Origin: Methanomicrobiales archaeon
GTDB taxonomy: Archaea; Halobacteriota; Methanomicrobia; Methanomicrobiales; Methanomicrobiaceae
Assembly: GCA_012523385.1 (NCBI GenBank)
Contig: JAAYIO010000058.1
Coordinates: 1-10,265 of the forward strand
Length of the DNA stretch: 10,265 bases
Direction of reading: 5' to 3'
The notes beneath the pieces are model-generated. The model was not told the origin of the DNA. It saw only the letters and a list, made by a program, of their open reading frames with translations, and ran no database searches. Of this stretch, positions 5,808 to 10,265 are shown piece after piece; the first letter of the stretch is position 1; each line of letters starts with the position of its first letter. The position numbers and the translations under genes were made by a program.

Positions 5808-6551
5808 ATGAAAGCAGTATACGGAATATTGATGTTAATCACTCTTGCTGGTATTATCTGTGCGGCAGGGTGCATTACAACTGAAACGAAAGGGGAAGTG
5901 CCAAACAAATTCGTCTCGATTTCCGAGGAGAACAACGGGGATCTCATCCCTGTTGACATGCGCACACCGATCACCATAAAACTCCTTGAGAACCCCACAA
6001 CCGGTTACTCATGGAATGTGACCGGCACTGAGGGACTCGCTATCACCGACGATACCTTCGAACCACCCAAAGCACCGATCCCCGGTGCAGGCGGCGTTCA
6101 TGTCTGGACACTGAAGCCAGAGGTGACCGGTATGGTGACATTCACCGCCAAATACGTTCGCTCGTGGGAAGAAGCACAGGCGAATGACATGACCTACAGC
6201 ATCACCTTCTACGTAACACCAGAGGGAGCATCTGTAGTAAACGTGAACAGTGCGAATGACGGCACCACCATCACTGGGCCAAAGAACGGTGTCGCCATTG
6301 TAACACTGGATGAGAACCCAACGACCGGATACCAGTGGACAGCGAAAGTCTCTGGCAATGCAGAGATTGCCGCAGACTCGTTTGTTCCCCCCTATTCAGA
6401 AGCACCCCTTGTTGGTGCAGGCGGGATTCACAAATGGATCGTGACTTTCACAGGGGAACCGTCCGGCACCTTTGAGGCGGGATACGCCCGTCCATGGGAA
6501 GAAAATGTTGCGGATGAGAAGTCATTCACGGTTACCTTTGCCCAGGCGTAA
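5808..6551 (+). CDS. Lipoprotein with two chagasin-type (I42) protease inhibitor domains
   Basis: Chagasin-family proteins block papain-like (clan CA) cysteine proteases by inserting three loops into the active-site cleft. This 247-residue protein has a signal peptide with lipobox AAGC (lipidated Cys22), so it should sit on the outer face of the membrane. Two copies of the inhibitor fold follow, at about 33-138 and 141-247. Each has all three loop motifs: NPTTGYSW (62-69) and NPTTGYQW (170-177); GAGGVHVW (93-100) and GAGGIHKW (203-210); RSWEE (118-122) and RPWEE (228-232). The second copy has the classical R-P-W; the first has Ser in place of Pro. Classical chagasins are single-domain proteins of about 110 residues, so this is a tandem form. 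Target proteases are not in the window. The gene appears monocistronic, ending at a T7 tract. Confidence 0.9.
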   Translation: MKAVYGILMLITLAGIICAAGCITTETKGEVPNKFVSISEENNGDLIPVDMRTPITIKLLENPTTGYSWNVTGTEGLAITDDTFEPPKAPIPGAGGVHVWTLKPEVTGMVTFTAKYVRSWEEAQANDMTYSITFYVTPEGASVVNVNSANDGTTITGPKNGVAIVTLDENPTTGYQWTAKVSGNAEIAADSFVPPYSEAPLVGAGGIHKWIVTFTGEPSGTFEAGYARPWEENVADEKSFTVTFAQA

Positions 6552-6566
6552 ACTCCCTTCACACTC

Positions 6567-6573
6567 TTTTTTT
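6567..6573 (+). terminator. T7 terminator after the chagasin-like gene
   Basis: Seven consecutive T begin 16 bases beyond the stop codon of the chagasin-like gene, preceded by CACACTC and without a stem. Confidence 0.6.
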
Positions 6574-6683
6574 GATTACTTATTTCCAGATAAAGATGGA
6601 ATTGACGGAGTGGTAGGCATGACAATACGTCCTGTTACCAGTATTTTTCAGTCGCATTTCACTTTCATCCCGCAGGGCTAATG

Positions 6684-6691
6684 CTTAAAAA
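6684..6691 (+). promoter_or_regulatory. TATA box for the GyrI-like gene
   Basis: GCTTAAAAAG lies about 36-40 bases before the ATG at 6724 and predicts a transcription start near 6712, giving a leader of about 12 bases. The ATG has no strong Shine-Dalgarno site. Confidence 0.5.
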
Positions 6692-6723
6692 GATTAATTT
6701 TACACTTCTTTGCACGAAGAACT

Positions 6724-7218
6724 ATGACAGAGATTACCATCACAGAAATTGCACCACAGACAGTCATTGGATTGCGCAACCGGGGATTCTATCGGGAACA
6801 GATTCCGGCGATGATCATGAAGCTCTTTCTCTACGCACAAGACAAGAAGATTGAGATTGCGGGCATGCCGATCTTTCTCTGCCACGAAACCTCTCCAGAA
6901 GAGGCGATGATAGCGGCAGAGGAGGGGAAAGCCGATATTGAAGTCGCAATCCCGATTGCGACACCGGTCGTCATGAACGGAAATGGGCCGAAAGGAATGA
7001 CCTGCTATACACTCCCGGGCGGGGCGATGCTCAGGGCGATCCACAAAGGGCCGTATGATACACTCAAAACTACCCATAATGAGATCTTCGCGTGGATGAC
7101 AGAACACGGCAAGGAGGTCACCGGGTCGATTCGTGAGGTGTATCATAACGACCCGCGTGAAGTGGAAGCAGAAGATATTTTGACGGAGATTTATGTGCCG
7201 GTGAGGCGGGAAAATTAA
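6724..7218 (+). CDS. GyrI-like (AraC effector-binding) small-molecule binding protein
   Basis: This 164-residue single-domain protein of the GyrI-like/AraC effector-binding superfamily forms a pseudo-symmetric fold that holds small ligands. The first half begins with ITEIAPQTVIGLRNRGFY and contains GMPIFLCHE; then comes ADIEVAIPI. The second half has YTLPGGAMLRAIHKGPYD, a helix ending IFAWMTEHG, and the C-terminal REVYHNDPREV...DILTEIYVPV typical of the family. There is no helix-turn-helix domain, so it is not a transcription factor by itself. Stand-alone members bind hydrophobic or toxic compounds, and some bacterial ones inhibit gyrase or degrade electrophiles. Which of these applies is not visible here. 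The gene has its own promoter and a short T5 tract directly after the stop, and looks monocistronic. Confidence 0.85.
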   Translation: MTEITITEIAPQTVIGLRNRGFYREQIPAMIMKLFLYAQDKKIEIAGMPIFLCHETSPEEAMIAAEEGKADIEVAIPIATPVVMNGNGPKGMTCYTLPGGAMLRAIHKGPYDTLKTTHNEIFAWMTEHGKEVTGSIREVYHNDPREVEAEDILTEIYVPVRREN

Positions 7219-7401
7219 TTTTTAAAACAATTGCCTGACAGGTAGTATTTTACCAATGGATTTGCATCTTCAGTACAATCGGTATCATTCCACAAATGAT
7301 TCCGCAGACCTCTTCAAATACCGAAATACTTATTGGGTATATCAGAGTCACACAATTATGATGACACATCTCAGATTATTCAAAAGGGATTCAGATACGC
7401 C

Positions 7402-7406
7402 AAAAA
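7402..7406 (-). terminator. T5 tract after tRNA-Val
   Basis: On the minus strand, TTTTT follows the tRNA 3' end by five bases (TCTGTTTTT), consistent with archaeal tRNA termination. Confidence 0.4.
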
Positions 7407-7411
7407 CAGAA

Positions 7412-7485
7412 TGGGCTTGCCCGGATTCGAACCGGGGATCTCCGCCATGTAAAGGCGGCATTATAACCAGCTAGACCACAAGCCC
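7412..7485 (-). tRNA. tRNA-Val (anticodon UAC)
   Basis: This 74-base tRNA has a fully paired acceptor stem (GGGCTTG/CAAGCCC), discriminator A at 7412 and no encoded CCA. The anticodon stem is CCGCC/GGCGG with loop TTTACAT, giving anticodon TAC, which reads GUA/GUG valine codons. The T arm is CCCGG-TTCGAAT-CCGGG. The D arm (GTCT...TAAT) is weak: G10-U25 and U11-A24 pair, but C12 faces A23 and U13 faces U22. No intron is present. Confidence 0.95.
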
Positions 7486-7509
7486 AGTGAGCACGTTGTG
7501 CCTTATCTT

Positions 7510-7523
7510 CATTTTTTTCAAAG
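7510..7523 (-). promoter_or_regulatory. Candidate promoter of tRNA-Val
   Basis: The minus strand reads CTTTGAAAAAAATG, centred about 31 bases before the tRNA 5' end, which is the expected TATA position for a start a few bases upstream of the mature RNA. The match to a TATA box is imperfect. Confidence 0.4.
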
Positions 7524-7635
7524 ATGTTAAGCCTTGCGGATTCTTCAACGGAGATATGCCTTTCAGATGTCGGACATTTTCTTATTGCGTTCTCTCGCAG
7601 AGCCCTCATGCCAAGGAGAACCCTCTTTCTACAAT

Positions 7636-7644
7636 CTTTATACG
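7636..7644 (+). promoter_or_regulatory. Candidate TATA box for the DUF1294 gene
   Basis: CTTTATACG would place the transcription start near 7665-7668, giving a leader of about 80 bases. That leader contains a hairpin GGGAAA (7670-7675) with TTTCCC (7687-7692), whose loop carries GAGGAG. The rest of 7486-7747 holds no recognisable gene; its overlapping short frames have no family motif. Confidence 0.4.
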
Positions 7645-7747
7645 ATGCGCCGCCCTACAACTATCAAAAGGGAAATAGAGGAGAATTTTCCCCCATCAGG
7701 CCATTCTCATCATCTCTTCTGACGAAAAACACAAGGAACAATCCCTC

Positions 7748-8026
7748 ATGAATAACCTCATCATCGCTGCGACATGCTACATCGCAATAAACATCATCGC
7801 ATTTCTTGTCTACGGACAGGACAAGCACAAGGCAGAAAACGGCGCATGGCGCACATCGGAAAAGACACTCATCATCGCGGCATTCTTCGGGCCGTTCGGA
7901 GCCTACGCTGGCATGCAGAAGTTCCGGCACAAAACGCAGAAACTGAAGTTTAAACTGGTTCCATTCTTTCTCATTCTGCATTGTGGTGCGTTCATCTGGT
8001 TTGGATACCTCGTGCTATTTGCGTGA
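7748..8026 (+). CDS. DUF1294 family small membrane protein
   Basis: This 92-residue integral membrane protein has about three hydrophobic segments (about 4-21, 41-58 and 71-90). It matches the DUF1294 pattern: YIAINIIAFLVYGQDKHKAENG with the conserved Asp-Lys, WRTSEKTL, the glycine-rich FFGPFGAYAGMQKFRHKTQKLKF with the conserved HKT, and a final hydrophobic helix. The function of the family is unknown. Translation likely starts at the ATG at 7748; AAGGAA lies about 10 bases before it. It stands alone, convergent with mch, and is followed by a stem-loop. Confidence 0.88.
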   Translation: MNNLIIAATCYIAINIIAFLVYGQDKHKAENGAWRTSEKTLIIAAFFGPFGAYAGMQKFRHKTQKLKFKLVPFFLILHCGAFIWFGYLVLFA

Positions 8027-8031
8027 AACGG

Positions 8032-8057
8032 GGAATGGCAGACCTGTGTCTGCTTCC
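8032..8057 (+). terminator. Stem-loop after the DUF1294 gene
   Basis: GCAGAC (8038-8043) pairs with GTCTGC (8048-8053) around a CTGT loop. GGAA (8032-8035) pairs with TTCC (8054-8057) past a two-base bulge, giving ten base pairs six bases after the stop codon. There is no T-tract right after it, so it may be an mRNA 3' end stabiliser instead of a terminator. Confidence 0.4.
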
Positions 8058-8102
8058 TGACAACCATAACCACCTAAATTAACAAACAGATACCAGAACT
8101 AT

Positions 8103-8110
8103 AAAAAAAA
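8103..8110 (-). terminator. T8 terminator after mch
   Basis: On the minus strand, eight T follow the mch stop codon by seven bases (TAAAAATATCTTTTTTTT). This is a typical archaeal terminator. Confidence 0.65.
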
Positions 8111-8117
8111 GATATTT

Positions 8118-9065
8118 TTAAAGGTACCCAAAGGACTGGAGGGTCACATCAGGATTTACCGCGCCACAGTGGTAGACCTTGCCTTCTGAAATCTCATTGA
8201 TGGTGACTTCAGCTGGTGCAAAGAGACCCTGATCAATCTTAAAGAAGTCAAAGTTTGCTTCCTTGAATGTGTCGTAGAACGGCTTGCCATAGGAAGGAGA
8301 GGTGCTAGACGGAATCTTATCAACATAGTCTGCAATGTCTGCACCATCGATGGTCAGGTTAATCTGCCCGTAGTAGATGGTGGCGTCATTGGTGCATCCC
8401 ATTGCCTTTGTGGAGTTTGCTTTCACCGGAGCGATCGGGGCTGAACCGCATGCACAGATGATCTTCTTTGGATCGTAATGGAGCTGTTCAAGGCGGTAGA
8501 TAGCGGTCTCTACACAGCGTCCGGCAACCTGAACGGAACCAACCACCGATGCGGTCGGTGCAACGACGGCACAGACATTTGCGACATCGACATGGCATCC
8601 GTCTGCAATCTTCTGCATAACTGCTCCATTGGGGAGGGTATCAGACTCAAGGCAGATCACGGCATAGTCAAAATCATCTTCGTATTCAATGAGATCGTAA
8701 CAACTTTTCGGGTTGAGGGAGAGAGCACGGGCCGGGCCGCTGCCCATTGCGAAGTATTTCTCGTGAGTGATTCTCCAGCCTGCTTCCTGCGCACCAAGGC
8801 ATGCCAGTGCCGGAAAGTCAGTGTTGACCTCAATAAAGGGCATCGGGACGTTCTTTATCTGACCCATCCGAATTGAGACCTCAGAAAGCCCACCCATGCA
8901 TATCTCAGTAAAGCGCTTTCCTGCTGCATAGCCGCCTTTTGCCTGAACACCACAATCAACGATGCGTGCTCCGTTGCCTAACTGGGAAAATTCCGCATTG
9001 AAATCTTCCGGATATTCTGCAAGCTCTTCAAAGAGCTCAAATGCAAGTTCATTAATGCTGATCAT
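8118..9065 (-). CDS. mch: Methenyltetrahydromethanopterin cyclohydrolase
   Basis: Mch interconverts 5-formyl-H4MPT and 5,10-methenyl-H4MPT, the third step of CO2 reduction to methane, in the cytoplasm. From the ATG at 9065 the protein has 315 residues, the usual length. Recognisable blocks are ARIVDCGVQAKGGYAAGKRF, CLGAQEAGWRI, FAMGSGPARAL, VVAPTASVVGSVQVAGR, CGSAPIAPVK and KVYHCGAVNPDVTLQSFGYL. In AGRCVETA the Arg and Glu fall at 183 and 186, the positions of the catalytic pair reported for the Archaeoglobus enzyme, which supports this start. The frame is open 26 codons further upstream, but that part overlaps the orc1 stop. The chosen ATG has AGGAG at 9075-9079 with nine bases of spacing. 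It lies 58 bases downstream of orc1 on the same strand. Confidence 0.97.
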   Translation of the reverse strand: MISINELAFELFEELAEYPEDFNAEFSQLGNGARIVDCGVQAKGGYAAGKRFTEICMGGLSEVSIRMGQIKNVPMPFIEVNTDFPALACLGAQEAGWRITHEKYFAMGSGPARALSLNPKSCYDLIEYEDDFDYAVICLESDTLPNGAVMQKIADGCHVDVANVCAVVAPTASVVGSVQVAGRCVETAIYRLEQLHYDPKKIICACGSAPIAPVKANSTKAMGCTNDATIYYGQINLTIDGADIADYVDKIPSSTSPSYGKPFYDTFKEANFDFFKIDQGLFAPAEVTINEISEGKVYHCGAVNPDVTLQSFGYL

Positions 9066-9074
9066 GAGACTAAA

Positions 9075-9079
9075 CTCCT
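9075..9079 (-). promoter_or_regulatory. Ribosome-binding site fixing the mch start
   Basis: AGGAG on the minus strand ends nine bases before the ATG at 9065. It rules against the in-frame extension reaching 9143. Confidence 0.75.
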
Positions 9080-9100
9080 GATGAATTAATTGTTTGAACA

Positions 9101-9110
9101 AAATAGATAA
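9101..9110 (-). promoter_or_regulatory. Candidate TATA box for mch
   Basis: TTATCTATTT on the minus strand, inside the 58-base gap between orc1 and mch, would start transcription near 9080, just ahead of the ribosome-binding site. It would let mch be expressed independently of orc1. Read-through from orc1 remains possible, since no T-tract separates them. Confidence 0.4.
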
Positions 9111-9123
9111 GTATTGTCTATTG

Positions 9124-10263
9124 TCAGAGTCCGTAGCTATCAATCACTTCAATAACCCGGTCCGGATCATACCTGAGCGTGACAATACGGGTCCTGCCAC
9201 GCCCCTCGCGATAGTGCAGATTGATAAGGCGCATGGAATCAAATTTTGTGATAATCTCATAGAAACAAGTATAGCCCAGCTTATTGGGGGTGTCTTGCAG
9301 CGCTTCGTGCACCGCTCCTATTACCATCTCCTTTTCTTCACGTGAACGCTCAGCTATCAAACGCAGAAGGGCACGTTCCTCCGGGCGGATAACCTTGATG
9401 GTCGCTGTAAGATGCAGATATTTTGAAACTTCATAAGCGCGGCAGACATCATCACGCTCCACACTCCGGCGGGCATCCTTCTCTGCATTAAGCCCCGCCC
9501 GCTTCAAAAGATCGATACCCACCCGGAGATCCCCGCCTTTCATCGTCTGTTCGGCAATGAGCGTCAGCATCTCGTCACTAATGACCCCCGGATAGAATCC
9601 CTGCTTTACCCGTTGATAGAGAATCTCTTTGATCTCATCCTCGTCATAGGGCGGAAAATAGATGTCAGTCGGCTGAAACACCGATGCGACCCGTGCATCC
9701 ACCGATTTTATCAAATCGACAGACATGTCGGAGACCACCGTTATCACCCCGATTTTTGTGCCGGGGTAGGACTCATGGGCCCGCAGAAGGGTATAGAGCA
9801 CCTTGTTGATCTCGTTGTCATACATCAGGTAGTTTGCATCATCAAGACAGACCAGAAGAACCAGATCGTCCTTTACCAGCCGTTGGCAGACCCCATCAAA
9901 GACCTGTTTAAACGACGTCCCCGAACCCGGAGGAAGGTGGCCGGAGAGACGCCGGAATATCTGGGAAAATATCGCAAATTTGGTATTATCATTCTGGCAG
10001 TTGACATGCACCGGCACAATCTTTTGGGTGTGCCCCTCAATCTCGGTGAAGAGTTTCCGGATACTGGTAGTCTTTCCCGTGCCCGGCAGACCGCGGCAGA
10101 TGGCATTCAGGGGTCGCCCGCCGCGAAGAGCAGGCTGAATCTGGAAGGCAAGCTCCTGCTCCTGCGTATCACGAAAATCGAACTGCCCGGGGACAAAGTC
10201 AAACTCAAAGACCTCCATGTCCTGAAAGAGTGACTCTTCCCACATCAGCAGGTTCTTTTTCAT
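9124..10263 (-). CDS. Orc1/Cdc6-type replication initiator (AAA+ ATPase)
   Basis: This protein binds replication origin repeats and recruits the replicative helicase. It has 379 residues. The AAA+ core (about 45-285) has Walker A GLPGTGKTT (58-66, Lys64), a Walker B strand LVLLVCLDDAN (D141-D142), a sensor-1 strand VITVVSDM, and sensor 2 GGDLRVGIDLL (Arg247). A winged-helix DNA-binding domain follows at about 290-379, ending RTRIVTLRYDPDRVIEVID. The N-terminus MKKNLLMWEESLFQD looks natural and the length fits the family, but the ATG is three bases from the window edge, so upstream signals cannot be seen. Two catalytic positions are unusual: Walker B reads D-D where Orc1/Cdc6 proteins usually have D-E, and sensor 1 has Asp where Asn is usual. 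It may be a paralogue of the main initiator. Confidence 0.92.
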   Translation of the reverse strand: MKKNLLMWEESLFQDMEVFEFDFVPGQFDFRDTQEQELAFQIQPALRGGRPLNAICRGLPGTGKTTSIRKLFTEIEGHTQKIVPVHVNCQNDNTKFAIFSQIFRRLSGHLPPGSGTSFKQVFDGVCQRLVKDDLVLLVCLDDANYLMYDNEINKVLYTLLRAHESYPGTKIGVITVVSDMSVDLIKSVDARVASVFQPTDIYFPPYDEDEIKEILYQRVKQGFYPGVISDEMLTLIAEQTMKGGDLRVGIDLLKRAGLNAEKDARRSVERDDVCRAYEVSKYLHLTATIKVIRPEERALLRLIAERSREEKEMVIGAVHEALQDTPNKLGYTCFYEIITKFDSMRLINLHYREGRGRTRIVTLRYDPDRVIEVIDSYGL

Positions 10264-10265
10264 AC

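Noticed and set aside
7256..7474. 72-codon plus-strand frame ending in WACPDSNRGSPPCKGG
   Set aside because: Its end is the antisense translation of tRNA-Val, a well-known false gene pattern; no ribosome-binding site.
9066..9143. 26-residue N-terminal extension of Mch
   Set aside because: The extension overlaps the orc1 stop region, lacks family character, and the internal ATG at 9065 has a well-spaced AGGAG and gives the standard length and catalytic numbering.
9613..10233. 206-codon plus-strand frame
   Set aside because: Antisense to the Orc1/Cdc6 gene, whose Walker motifs are clear; a codon-bias shadow.
1..10265. CRISPR array, known defence cluster or prophage
   Set aside because: No regularly spaced repeats, cas genes, restriction-modification pair, or phage structural genes are visible; the single HNH protein is not enough.

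Overview
The window looks like a chromosomal segment of a hydrogenotrophic methanogen, most likely order Methanomicrobiales. The main evidence is a full-length methenyl-H4MPT cyclohydrolase (mch), an archaeal Orc1/Cdc6 replication initiator, a stand-alone short NifB, a histidine kinase with the 'RHDILNQ' H-box common in Methanomicrobiales, archaeal TATA-type promoters, oligo-T terminators, and a tRNA without an encoded CCA. Genus is not claimed. All assignments come from reading motifs; no database search was run.

Layout. (1) 1-678 has no convincing complete gene. It holds a possible C-terminal tail of a gene entering from the left (1-53) and an AT-rich segment bounded by imperfect inverted repeats (163-421). 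(2) 679-2989, minus strand: a two-gene signalling unit, a FIST-domain sensor followed with an 11-bp overlap by a soluble GAF-type histidine kinase. (3) 3167-4072, minus strand: nifB with its own promoter and T-rich terminator, and no other nif gene in view. (4) 4172-7218, plus strand: an accessory set of singly transcribed genes. These are a small lipoprotein of unknown function, an HNH nuclease-like protein with an extra Cys cluster, a lipoprotein with two chagasin-type cysteine protease inhibitor domains, and a GyrI-like ligand-binding protein. Between the HNH gene and the chagasin gene lies a foldable, switch-like stretch preceded by a strong Shine-Dalgarno site and a six-codon reading frame. 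(5) 7412-7485, minus: tRNA-Val(UAC). (6) 7748-8026, plus: a DUF1294 membrane protein. (7) 8118-10263, minus: mch and, upstream of it, orc1/cdc6.

How the genes relate. The FIST protein and kinase probably form one sensory pathway (small-molecule sensing passed to phosphorelay), but no response regulator is present. The two lipoproteins would be anchored outside the membrane, where the chagasin domains could block papain-like proteases. Mch performs a central step of CO2 reduction to methane and is the housekeeping anchor of the window. Mch and Orc1 are neighbours, but mch has its own ribosome-binding site and a candidate promoter. The most interesting unexplained items are the inverted-repeat AT-rich segment near the left end, the structured element at about 5538-5724, the tandem chagasin lipoprotein, and altered Walker B and sensor-1 residues in the Orc1 protein.
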